From the NCBI RefSeq assembly GCF_011064615.1, contig NZ_JAALJH010000035.1:1-64000 (forward strand): DNA of 64,000 bases, given 5' to 3'. Made by a program: the position numbers and the translations under genes. Positions within the stretch are counted from its first letter, which is position 1, and every line of letters starts with the position of its first letter. This document shows, piece by piece, positions 1 through 7,605 of the stretch. The notes under the pieces are model-generated. The model searched no databases. It saw only the letters and a program-made list of their open reading frames with translations, and was not told the origin of the DNA. The stretch comes from Aquisphaera insulae (GTDB taxonomy: Bacteria > Planctomycetota > Planctomycetia > Isosphaerales > Isosphaeraceae).

Positions 1-180
1 CCGCGGGTGGCTTCCGGCCAACATCCCTTGAGGGCATCGCCCCGGCTGTGTTACCGTTTCCCCTCTCCTTGACGCGTCCTATTCAGGCGCCTGAGGTTCC
101 GCGATCGACCGCGATCGCATGGGCCGGCGATGCGTCGATCCGCATCTCCCGCCTCCCGTAGATCAGCCCGAGGTCACGAA

Positions 181-1482
181 ATGCCTGAAGTCCGAGCGTT
201 CCGCGGCGTCCGTTACGATGTGGCCCAGATCGGCGCGCTGTCCGAGGTGACGGCCCCCCCCTATGACGTCATCGACGCCTCGCTCCAGCAACGGCTTTAC
301 GACGAGAGCCCGTACAACATCATCCGCCTCGAGCTGAACCGGCCGGAGGAGGGCGATTCGGAGACCTCCAATCGCTACACCCGGGCCGCCGGCTTCCTTC
401 GCGACTGGCTCCGGAAGGGGGTCCTTCGCGCCGAGGATCAACCGGCGCTGTATCTTTACGAGCAGACGTTCGAGGTCGAGGGGCAGACGCACACCCGCAA
501 GGGCTTCCTGGCCCGGGTCCGGCTCGAGCCCTTCGGCAAGGGGAAGATCTACCCCCACGAGCAGACCCTCGCCGGCCCCAAGGCGGACCGGCTGGCCCTC
601 TACGAGGCCACCGGGTTCAACCTCAGCCCGGTATTCGGACTCTACCCGGACGCCACGAACGAGGCCCTCCAGGCTCTCGAGCGTCGGATCCGCGACCGGG
701 CCCCGCTGGAGGCGACCGACCACCTGGGCGTGACCAATCGGCTCTGGGTCGTCACCGATCCCGAGACCCTCACCACCGTGCAGGGGCTGATGACCGATCG
801 CCCCGTCTTCATCGCGGACGGACATCACCGCTACGAGACCGCGCTCAAGTACCGCGACCGCCTCGAGGAGAAAGGGGAGCTCGCCGGTCCCGAGGATCCG
901 GCGAATTTCTGCCTGATGATGCTCGTGAGCATGAGCGACCCCGGCCTCCTGATCCTCCCCACCCATCGTCTGGTCACGGGCCTCCCCGGCCTGACGTTCG
1001 AGACCCTCGCCGAGGCACTGGGCGCCGAGTTCGAGGTCCGCCGCGTGGGCGAGGGTGAAGCCGGCTGCCGCGCCGCCTGGGAGGAGATCGAGGCCGGCGG
1101 CGAGCAGGACGTGCTGGGCTTCGGCACCGTCGCCGACGGCGCCTGGGCGCTGGCCCGGCTCCGCTCGGACGACGCCATGGATCGCCTGGCCCCGAAGCAG
1201 AGCCCCGACTGGCGGGCCCTCGGCGTGAGCATCCTCCACGTCCTGGCCGTCGATCACCTGCTGGGCGGAGCGGGCGGAAAGGCCCAGTGCCGCTACGTCC
1301 ACTTGATCCGCGAGGTCCTCGACGACGTTGCGGCCCGTGGTTGCGACCTCGCCTGCCTCGTGCCCCCGGCCCAGATGCAGCACGTCGAGGCCATCGCCTC
1401 CAACCTCGAGACGATGCCCCCCAAGAGCACGTATTTCTATCCCAAGCTCCTCAGCGGCCTGGTGCTCAATCCGATCCGCTAG
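181..1482 (+). CDS. DUF1015 family protein
   Basis: A 433-residue soluble protein of the DUF1015 family, whose biochemical role is not firmly established. The family is often found near serine or phosphoglycerate metabolism genes, but no such neighbour is present here. The diagnostic segment ADGHHRYETALKYRDRL lies near residue 217, and the N-terminus (VRAFRGVRYD, then TAPPYDVI) is typical. I chose the ATG at 181 because family similarity starts immediately there; an in-frame start at 130 would add 17 Arg/Ser-rich residues that look untranslated. No strong ribosome binding site is visible. The gene is alone on this strand until clpS, with about 400 bp between. The family call is secure, the function open. 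Confidence 0.85.
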   Translation: MPEVRAFRGVRYDVAQIGALSEVTAPPYDVIDASLQQRLYDESPYNIIRLELNRPEEGDSETSNRYTRAAGFLRDWLRKGVLRAEDQPALYLYEQTFEVEGQTHTRKGFLARVRLEPFGKGKIYPHEQTLAGPKADRLALYEATGFNLSPVFGLYPDATNEALQALERRIRDRAPLEATDHLGVTNRLWVVTDPETLTTVQGLMTDRPVFIADGHHRYETALKYRDRLEEKGELAGPEDPANFCLMMLVSMSDPGLLILPTHRLVTGLPGLTFETLAEALGAEFEVRRVGEGEAGCRAAWEEIEAGGEQDVLGFGTVADGAWALARLRSDDAMDRLAPKQSPDWRALGVSILHVLAVDHLLGGAGGKAQCRYVHLIREVLDDVAARGCDLACLVPPAQMQHVEAIASNLETMPPKSTYFYPKLLSGLVLNPIR

Positions 1483-1890
1483 AGCCCTGTCACGGCTTGA
1501 TTTTCGGGTTCGCTGCGGGACAGGCAGGAATGCCCCTGGCCCCCTCAGCGGGGCCATCGGTGAGTCTCGAGCCCCCGAGTTCAAATGAGGGGAACGCTGG
1601 TCATCACCGTCCCGTGCCGAACACCGTCACAGACGAAGGCGGCGCCCACCGGGCCGGACCGGGGGAGGGGCCAGAGCGACGGCCACGCCTCGATCAAGGC
1701 GCCGGGCGGAGCGGATGCTTCCCTCCCGTTCGTGCCAGGGGGCGAGAAGGTGAAGTGGAAGCGGATAGGAATCGCCGTGCGAGGGAATATCACCAGATTT
1801 TTGGCGTCGTCCGGCGAGAATTTAGGATAAACTGGCGACGGGGCCGACGAGGGGTGCATCGAGGTTCATCAGCGGGGAGGGGACTCGGCC
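1483..1890. other. Intergenic region upstream of clpS
   Basis: About 400 bp between the DUF1015 gene and clpS. Short reading frames exist on both strands, but none resembles a known protein or has a good ribosome binding site with normal codon use. The last 90 bp are richer in A+T and hold a candidate promoter (1801-1828). I see nothing else. Confidence 0.5.
1801..1828 (+). promoter_or_regulatory. Candidate sigma-70 promoter for clpS
   Basis: TTGGCG (1801-1806), a 16-bp spacer, then TAGGAT (1823-1828). Each box matches four of six consensus bases. It lies about 60 bp upstream of the clpS start in a locally AT-richer stretch. Weak by sequence alone. Confidence 0.35.
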
Positions 1891-2247
1891 GTGATGGACG
1901 AATTGTCCGAGAGCATGGTGGTCCGCACCGTGCCTGCGAACGAGCCGGGGACGAAGGAGAAGCCGCGGCGTCAGCCGCCCTACGCGGTCGTCCTTCATAA
2001 TGACCGTGTGAACGGCTTCAGGTTCGTGGTCGGCGTCCTGAGGCGCGTCTTCGGATACAGCGGCCCGAAGGCCTTCCGGCTCACCCTGACGGCCCATGTC
2101 CTGGGCCGGAGCGAGGTCTGGCTGGGGACCCTCGAAGTGGCCGAGCTGAAGGCCGAACAGATCCAGTCCTGCGGCCCCGACCCGGACGTGTCGAGGGCCT
2201 CCGCGCTGCCGCTCAAGGTGACGCTGGAGCCGCGACCCGCTCGGTGA
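1891..2247 (+). CDS. clpS: ATP-dependent Clp protease adaptor ClpS
   Basis: A 118-residue protein. ClpS delivers N-degron substrates to ClpA or ClpC in the cytosol. The core has the expected pattern: VVLHNDRVN, then FVVGVLRRVF, a TAHVLGRSEVW segment carrying the conserved His, and EVAELKAEQI. The usual Asp-Asp after Asn is Asp-Arg here, so N-degron pocket details may differ. The N-terminal 30 residues form a charged flexible extension, as in other ClpS. A purine-rich stretch GGGGAGGGG (1874-1882) precedes adjacent GTG (1891) and ATG (1894) starts; either could be used. No clpA or clpC lies next to it. It is followed by a convergent gene with two hairpins between. Confidence 0.85.
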   Translation: MMDELSESMVVRTVPANEPGTKEKPRRQPPYAVVLHNDRVNGFRFVVGVLRRVFGYSGPKAFRLTLTAHVLGRSEVWLGTLEVAELKAEQIQSCGPDPDVSRASALPLKVTLEPRPAR

Positions 2248-2364
2248 TGATCGGACAGTGGTTGTGGTGTCCGCCTCGCTGACTTCGCACGGGCCGTGAG
2301 GCAGCTGGCTCGCCTCACGCGAAGGCGGAGTCGCATGTCGATCGCGATAGCCCCCTCGCGCCAT

Positions 2365-2388
2365 CCCTCCCTCACGATCGAGGGAGGG
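2365..2388. terminator. Hairpin between convergent genes
   Basis: Perfect 9-bp inverted repeat CCCTCCCTC / GAGGGAGGG with a 6-nt loop, between clpS and the convergent endonuclease III-like gene. There is no T-run. It probably helps end clpS transcription. Confidence 0.5.
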
Positions 2389-2430
2389 TCTGGGAGCTTC
2401 GCCTCGGGCAAGGAGCTTGCTCGCTCTGCC

Positions 2431-2452
2431 ACGGCGGGCTTCCGCCCGTCGT
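2431..2452 (-). terminator. Hairpin just after the endonuclease III-like gene
   Basis: Inverted repeat ACGGCGGGC / GCCCGTCGT (9 bp with one G-T pair, 4-nt loop TTCC) starting 3 bp past the stop codon of the minus-strand gene at 2455. No clear U-tract follows. A transcription-end or mRNA-stabilising hairpin is the likely role. Confidence 0.5.
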
Positions 2453-2454
2453 GC

Positions 2455-3387
2455 TCATTTCCCTCCGCGCTTGGTCGGAGGAGACTTGGGTGGACCTGGG
2501 GGCTCCGGGGCGGCCGGGCCACGAGCCGAGGGCTTCTTGGAGGAAGCCGGCGCAGGGGCCGGGGAAGGATCCGGGGCCGGGTGGCTTGCCTTCCTGGCTC
2601 CGTCCTTGCCGGCGGCTTTCGACTTCTCCTCAGCCTTCTCGGCGTGCTTCGCCGCGGCCGGGGGCGCATCCGCGGGCTTGGCCGCGTGGTGCTTCCCGCC
2701 CCCCTTGGCGGCCTCCTTGGCGGCCTGGGCGTAGGGACAGAGCTTGCGGAGCTCGCAGCGGGGGCACTCGGGCGTCTCCGGGAGGCAGGTGTCGTGCGCC
2801 AGCTCCTCGATCAGCTCGATGAATTCCTGGCCCCGGTTCTTGGGCACCGCGCGTTCCAGGACGGCGCGGAGGCTCGGGACGTCGGGCTCGGTGATCCCGA
2901 GGCGGCCGAGTGCCCGGCGTGAGGACTCGTCCACGGGGATGGCGTGGCCGCCGAGGGCAAGCTGGATCACGGTCGCCGTCACGAAATCGGACTTGAAGAC
3001 CTCGTAGGGCTGGAGGGTCTTGAGGGCTTCCTTGAGCGGCTTCTTGGCGAGCGCATCGAGGTTGAACGCGTAGGTCTTCTCGAAGAGCTGCCGGAGGAAC
3101 CTGCGGATCCGCTGGGCCCGGCCCTCCGGGTCGGGGATGTCCGCGAGCGCCTCGCGGACCTCCTCGATGGGACTGACGCGGACCTCGTTCCAGTCGAAGA
3201 ACTCATCCTTGAAGCGTGAGAGCGCCTGGTTGGCCTGCTCCCGGGTCACATCCTCGTGGCAGACGCCATAGACGACGGCCTCGAGGATGCTGAGACGCCC
3301 CGGCGATCGATCCGGCTTGGGCTTGTACCTGCGCTTCAGGTGGGTGTGGATATCGTTGAGGAACTGGGATTTGCTTTGTGTGGCCAT
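2455..3387 (-). CDS. Endonuclease III-like HhH-GPD protein with basic Ala/Lys/Pro tail
   Basis: A 310-residue protein. Residues 1-220 match the endonuclease III / HhH-GPD fold of base-excision repair enzymes. The iron-sulfur ligands are clear: C201-X6-C208-X2-C211-X5-C217. The catalytic aspartate is present in PVDE (D153). Counting back 18 residues, where the Schiff-base lysine sits in E. coli Nth (K120 to D138), gives F135, and the hairpin motif LPGVGxKTA is not recognisable. The enzyme may therefore be a monofunctional glycosylase or a non-catalytic DNA-binding relative. Residues 220-310 are a low-complexity tail rich in Ala, Lys and Pro, like histone H1 tails. It sits downstream of nusA-infB-rbfA on the same strand, 118 bp after rbfA. 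Confidence 0.75.
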   Translation of the reverse strand: MATQSKSQFLNDIHTHLKRRYKPKPDRSPGRLSILEAVVYGVCHEDVTREQANQALSRFKDEFFDWNEVRVSPIEEVREALADIPDPEGRAQRIRRFLRQLFEKTYAFNLDALAKKPLKEALKTLQPYEVFKSDFVTATVIQLALGGHAIPVDESSRRALGRLGITEPDVPSLRAVLERAVPKNRGQEFIELIEELAHDTCLPETPECPRCELRKLCPYAQAAKEAAKGGGKHHAAKPADAPPAAAKHAEKAEEKSKAAGKDGARKASHPAPDPSPAPAPASSKKPSARGPAAPEPPGPPKSPPTKRGGK

Positions 3388-3505
3388 GGGGAAGATTGTT
3401 CGGATGCGGTTGGGGCGTCTCTTCGTGTAGGGATTCGTTCCCGGCGGATGGGTGCGCCCTGAGCCGCCGGGAGTCTCTCGCCCGGGGTCACGGCCGGGAC
3501 TCGGT

Positions 3506-3964
3506 TCAGGGGGCGTCCGGCTCGGCGGGCGAACCGGCAGGGCTGGAATCGTCCTCGTCGTCCGGGTCCGAGTCCGGTGCGTCCGGGTCCGGGTCCGGTG
3601 CGTCCGGGTCCGACTTGCGGTCCGAGGCGACCGCCTCGGCGATGAGGCGGCCCATCTCGACGGACTTCTTGACGCTGTCGTCGAGCTTGAAGGACAGGAC
3701 GGGGGTGACCTTCGTCTGGAGTCGCGCGGCGACCTTGGCCTGGAAGAACCCGGTGCCGTGCTTGAGGCCGGCGAGGGCGAGCTTCCGCTCGGCGGGGGAG
3801 CCCATGACCGAGACGTAGATGGTGGCGTTCCTCAGGTCGCCGGCGACCTCCGCGCGGAGGACCGTGACGCCGCGGATCCGGGGATCGGCCGCCTCGAAGA
3901 GGACGGCCGAGGCCACGACTTCGCGGATCGCTTCGGCGACTCGGAGGCTGCGGTGGGAAGGCAT
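3506..3964 (-). CDS. rbfA: Ribosome-binding factor A
   Basis: A 152-residue protein. RbfA binds the 30S subunit and helps mature the 5' end of 16S rRNA. The KH-like core covers residues 1-115 (RVAEAIREVVA, then DPRIRGVTVLRAEV, ATIYVSVMG, and LSFKLDDSVKKSVEMGRLI). The last 40 residues are an Asp/Pro/Ser tail encoded in part by a 21-bp tandem repeat and are not part of the fold. It lies 115 bp downstream of infB on the same strand, the usual nusA-infB-rbfA order. A strong hairpin in that gap may lower read-through from infB. Confidence 0.92.
   Translation of the reverse strand: MPSHRSLRVAEAIREVVASAVLFEAADPRIRGVTVLRAEVAGDLRNATIYVSVMGSPAERKLALAGLKHGTGFFQAKVAARLQTKVTPVLSFKLDDSVKKSVEMGRLIAEAVASDRKSDPDAPDPDPDAPDSDPDDEDDSSPAGSPAEPDAP
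3560..3614. repeat. 21-bp tandem repeat inside rbfA
   Basis: Two full 21-bp units (3560-3580 and 3581-3601), differing at one base, plus a 13-bp partial unit. On the coding strand they specify Asp/Pro/Ala/Ser in the C-terminal tail of RbfA. The unit is a multiple of three, so copy-number change would keep the frame. Confidence 0.85.
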
Positions 3965-4038
3965 TCCGGGACCTCGGGGAAGTGCGGGACAGCCGGCCGG
4001 GACGCGGCGGCGTGCCGGCGGACCTGCGGGGGCGACCT

Positions 4039-4069
4039 GGCCGGGCCGGGCGGCGTGCCCGGCCCGGCC
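4039..4069 (-). terminator. Strong GC hairpin between infB and rbfA
   Basis: Perfect 13-bp inverted repeat GGCCGGGCCGGGC / GCCCGGCCCGGCC with a 5-nt loop, 10 bp past the infB stop. No U-tract follows on the minus strand. It may attenuate transcription into rbfA or protect the 3' end of upstream mRNA. Confidence 0.5.
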
Positions 4070-4078
4070 CGTCCTCGA

Positions 4079-7000
4079 TCAGAGGGTGCGGCGGATGATG
4101 TCGACCCGATAGGCCTCGATGACGTCGTCCGGCTTCACGTCGTCGTAATTGGCGATCTTGATGCCGCACTCGAAGTTCTGGGGGACTTCCTTGACGTCAT
4201 CCTTGAACCGCTTGAGGGCATCGATGGCCCCCTTGTAGATCTCGCGACCCTCGCGGATCAGGCGAACCTTGGCGGCCCGCTCGATGGTCCCCTGGGTGAC
4301 GAAGCAACCGGCCACCGCGCCGACCTTGGAGATCCTGAAGACCTGGCGGACGACCGCGCGGCCAAGGTGGACCTCCTTGACCTCGGGGACGAGCATGCCC
4401 TCGACGGCCTTCTTGATGTCGTCGGTGACCTGGTAGATGATGTCGTAGCGGCGGATCTCGATGTCCTTCTCGTCGGCCAGGGTCACGGCCCGGTCCTCCG
4501 GGGCGACCCGGAAGCCGATGACGATCGCCTGGGAGGCGTCCGCCAGGAGGATGTCGCTCTCGGTGATGCCGCCCACGCCCTTGAGGAGGATGCGGATCGG
4601 CACCTCGTTGTTCTCGAGCTTCTCGAGCTCCTTGGCGAGGGCCTCGATCGAGCCCTGGACGTCGGCCTTGACGATCAGGTTGAGGGTCTTGACCTTCTGC
4701 TCCGCCATGCGGTTGTAGAGGTTCTCGAGCGTGACGGTCTGGCGCTCGGCCTGGGCCGCCTCGCGGGCGCGGAAGCGGCGGGTCTCCGCGATCTCGCGGG
4801 CCCGGCCGACGTCGTCGATGACGCCGAAGGCCTCGCCGGCGGTGGGGACGACGTCCAGGCCGGAGATCTCGACCGGCGTCGAAGGCCCGGCCTGCTCGAT
4901 GGGGCGGCCGCGGTCGTTGAAGAGGGCGCGGACGCGGCCGAAGCCGTCGCCGCAGACCAGGACGTCGCCGACCTTGAGCGTCCCTTCCTGGACCAGCACC
5001 GTGGCGAGGACGCCGCGGCCCTCGGAGAGTGCCGCCTCCAGGCAGGTGCCCCGCGCCGGGCGATCCGGGTCGGCCTTGAGGTCGTGGAGCTCGGCGATGG
5101 TCTCAAGGGTGGCGAGGAGGTCGGAGAGCCCCTGGCCGGTGACGGTGGAGGTCTTGACCACCTCGACGTCGCCGCCCCATTCCACGGGGTTGAGCCCCTG
5201 CTGCGCGAGCTCGCCCAGGATCTTGTTGATGTTGGCGGGGGTATCGACGTTGGGGAGGTCGATCTTGTTGAGGGCCACGACGATGGGCACTTCGGCGGCC
5301 TTGGCGTGGGCGATGGCCTCGATCGTCTGGGGCATCACGCCGTCGTCGGCGGCCACGACCAGGACGACGATGTCCGTGACGTTGGCGCCGCGGGCCCGCA
5401 TGGCCGTGAATGCCTCGTGGCCGGGGGTGTCGACGAAGGTGATCGGCTTGCCGTTGTACTCGACCTGGTAGGCGCCGATGTGCTGGGTGATGCCGCCGCT
5501 CTCGGAGTCGACGACGTTCGCCTTGCGGATCCGGTCGAGGAGCGAGGTCTTGCCGTGGTCGACGTGGCCGAGGATCGTGATGACCGGCGGCCGGGGCTTG
5601 AGGTGCTCGGCGTCCTCCTGGGGCGCCAGGGACTCGAGGAGGTCATCCTCGGCCGTCCGGGCGTGGACTACCTGGAGCTCGACCCCGAACTCCATGGCGA
5701 GCATGGTGGCCAGGTCCTCGTCGAGCGTGGTGTTGATCGTGGCCATCTCCCCCATGGCCATGAGCTTGCGGAGCAGCTCGTTGGCCTTGATGCCGATCTC
5801 CTCGGAGAGGTTGCGGACGGAGATGGGGGGCTCGATCTGGGCCTGGCTCTTGCGAGTCGGGGCGACGGCCGCGCGGTGCGAGCCGCGCTGGGACCGCCGG
5901 CCGCGCGAGCGGCGGCCGTCATCGTCGTCGTTGAGGAGGGCGCTGGCGGGCTGGGGCGAGGACGAGCGGCGATCGGTGGCCCGCTCGGTCCGGCGTGCGC
6001 GCCGTCCGGCCCGGTCCGCGGAGGAGCCGACGCGGGCCTTGTTCTTGCGATCGTCCTCCTCGTCGAAGCCGGCCGGGGGGGGTGCGACGGGGGCGGGCGA
6101 CGAGCCCGGCGGGCCGGGCATCCGCGGGCCGGCGGGGCCGGGCCGAGGGCCGGGCGCGGCGGGTGACCGACCGGCGCCGGAGCCGGGTGCGCCGGGCATC
6201 CGGGCGCCCGGCACGCCGGGGCGGGGGCCCGGCCCGGCGGGGGGGGCGCCGGGGAACGAGCCGAGCTGGCCCGTCCGCATGAGGTTGAGGATCTCCTCGC
6301 GCGTCATCCGCTTCTCGGGACGCTGGGACTTGGCCTCCGGGGCCTGGGGGGCCTGCCGGCCGGCGGCGGTGGACCGCTGGACGGGGGCCTGGGGGGCGGC
6401 CACGGGGGGGAGCGGCCGGCGCGGGGCGCTGGGATCTCGACGGTCGCGGTCGGCGGGGGATTCGTCGCCGGGGCGTCGCGGAGTGCCGGCGGCGGAGGCC
6501 GGAGACGCCGAGGAGCCGCGCTGGATGGGGGGGCGGATTCCCGCCGAGGACATGTAATCGCTCCGCTTCAAGGGTTGGGAGCCGGTTGCGCCGCCGGCGT
6601 CGTGGGCCGGATAAGAAGGCGAGGGCCCCTGGGGTCGGATGGATCGATCCGTGGCGGACGAGCCTCCCGGGCCGGCGGGGGCGCCGGGGCGGGGTGCGGT
6701 GCCGCGATGCGGGGTATGGCCGGCGAGCGGGCCGCCGGCGGGGCGGGCCCCGGCCTGGCTGGCGCCGGGCCGGGAGAGGGGCGGCGAGCTCATCGGGACG
6801 CCGCGAGACGCGGCCGGGGCGCCGGCCTGGCCGGAGGCCGAGGGCGTGGAGGACACGCCGGCGGCCGGGGTCGAGGCCGGATGGATGACCGACTGGCCGG
6901 AGGGGACGGCCTGCGCAGGGGGTGCGACGGTCGCGGGCCTGGGCCGCGCGACGGGGTCGGCGGCTTCGGCGGCGGCGGCGGGGGGGCGGGCGCCGGCGGG

Positions 7001-7315
7001 GTTGCCGGCCGGCGGACCGGTCACGGCGCCGGACGACGGGGCCTGGGCCGGGGCCGTCGCCACCGGCCGGGGTGTCGGCCTCGGGGCGGCGGCGGTCGCG
7101 GCCGGGGCGACGGCCGGGTTCGCCCTGGCGGCGCCGATCCCCTCGGCGGGCTTCGGCGACTGCTTCATCAGGTCCCGGATTCGCTCCACGGTCGACGGGT
7201 CAAGGCTTGCCAGGACGCTCTCCTTCACGTCCAGGCCCCAGCCCTGGATGCGCTCGAGCAGGTCCTGGCTCTTGAGTCCCAGTTCTTTCGCCAACTCGTG
7301 AACACGCGTGGACAA
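4079..7315 (-). CDS. infB: Translation initiation factor IF-2
   Basis: IF-2 is the GTPase that brings initiator tRNA to the ribosome. I place the start at a TTG (7315-7313): GGGAGGAG lies 6 nt upstream, and the product begins STRVHELAKELGL, the usual IF2_N start. This gives 1078 residues. Residues 1-55 are IF2_N. About 60-480 form a Pro/Ala/Gly/Arg linker. A second IF2_N-like segment (SVRNLSEEIGIKANELLRKL) follows, then the GTPase domain near 575-750 with GHVDHGKT, DTPGHE and NKID. Domains II-IV run to the end. A longer frame to 7480 lacks similarity upstream of the TTG. The protein is long for the family because of the linker. The 290-bp gap to nusA holds only a small hairpin (7515-7531). 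Confidence 0.95.
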   Translation of the reverse strand: MSTRVHELAKELGLKSQDLLERIQGWGLDVKESVLASLDPSTVERIRDLMKQSPKPAEGIGAARANPAVAPAATAAAPRPTPRPVATAPAQAPSSGAVTGPPAGNPAGARPPAAAAEAADPVARPRPATVAPPAQAVPSGQSVIHPASTPAAGVSSTPSASGQAGAPAASRGVPMSSPPLSRPGASQAGARPAGGPLAGHTPHRGTAPRPGAPAGPGGSSATDRSIRPQGPSPSYPAHDAGGATGSQPLKRSDYMSSAGIRPPIQRGSSASPASAAGTPRRPGDESPADRDRRDPSAPRRPLPPVAAPQAPVQRSTAAGRQAPQAPEAKSQRPEKRMTREEILNLMRTGQLGSFPGAPPAGPGPRPGVPGARMPGAPGSGAGRSPAAPGPRPGPAGPRMPGPPGSSPAPVAPPPAGFDEEDDRKNKARVGSSADRAGRRARRTERATDRRSSSPQPASALLNDDDDGRRSRGRRSQRGSHRAAVAPTRKSQAQIEPPISVRNLSEEIGIKANELLRKLMAMGEMATINTTLDEDLATMLAMEFGVELQVVHARTAEDDLLESLAPQEDAEHLKPRPPVITILGHVDHGKTSLLDRIRKANVVDSESGGITQHIGAYQVEYNGKPITFVDTPGHEAFTAMRARGANVTDIVVLVVAADDGVMPQTIEAIAHAKAAEVPIVVALNKIDLPNVDTPANINKILGELAQQGLNPVEWGGDVEVVKTSTVTGQGLSDLLATLETIAELHDLKADPDRPARGTCLEAALSEGRGVLATVLVQEGTLKVGDVLVCGDGFGRVRALFNDRGRPIEQAGPSTPVEISGLDVVPTAGEAFGVIDDVGRAREIAETRRFRAREAAQAERQTVTLENLYNRMAEQKVKTLNLIVKADVQGSIEALAKELEKLENNEVPIRILLKGVGGITESDILLADASQAIVIGFRVAPEDRAVTLADEKDIEIRRYDIIYQVTDDIKKAVEGMLVPEVKEVHLGRAVVRQVFRISKVGAVAGCFVTQGTIERAAKVRLIREGREIYKGAIDALKRFKDDVKEVPQNFECGIKIANYDDVKPDDVIEAYRVDIIRRTL

Positions 7316-7605
7316 AGGCAGCTCCTCCCGGAGTCGGCTCCGGATGGCCGTTGCGTTCACGGCCTCGATTTGAATTCTGGTGTGCGATGCGGCTGCTCCG
7401 GCCGGGGCGGGGCTGATTCCCCGTTCGATGCGGCGGCCTGGAGCATCGGGCGAAGGCCGGCCCTCCGCGACCGCCGCCACGGGCTGGGGACCCGGAAGCG
7501 TCGTCTCGCCGAGGCCGGGCGGGACGCCCGGAACGACCTTGATTCTCGGATGGCAACGGCAGGTGGCCCCCGGCGCGACGGGGCTCGGGGGCCCGAACGG
7601 GTTCG

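Noticed and set aside
3452..6166. 904-residue open frame on the plus strand
   Set aside because: It lies opposite infB. The product is Asp/Gly/Leu-rich without similarity, as expected from the reverse strand of high-GC coding DNA.
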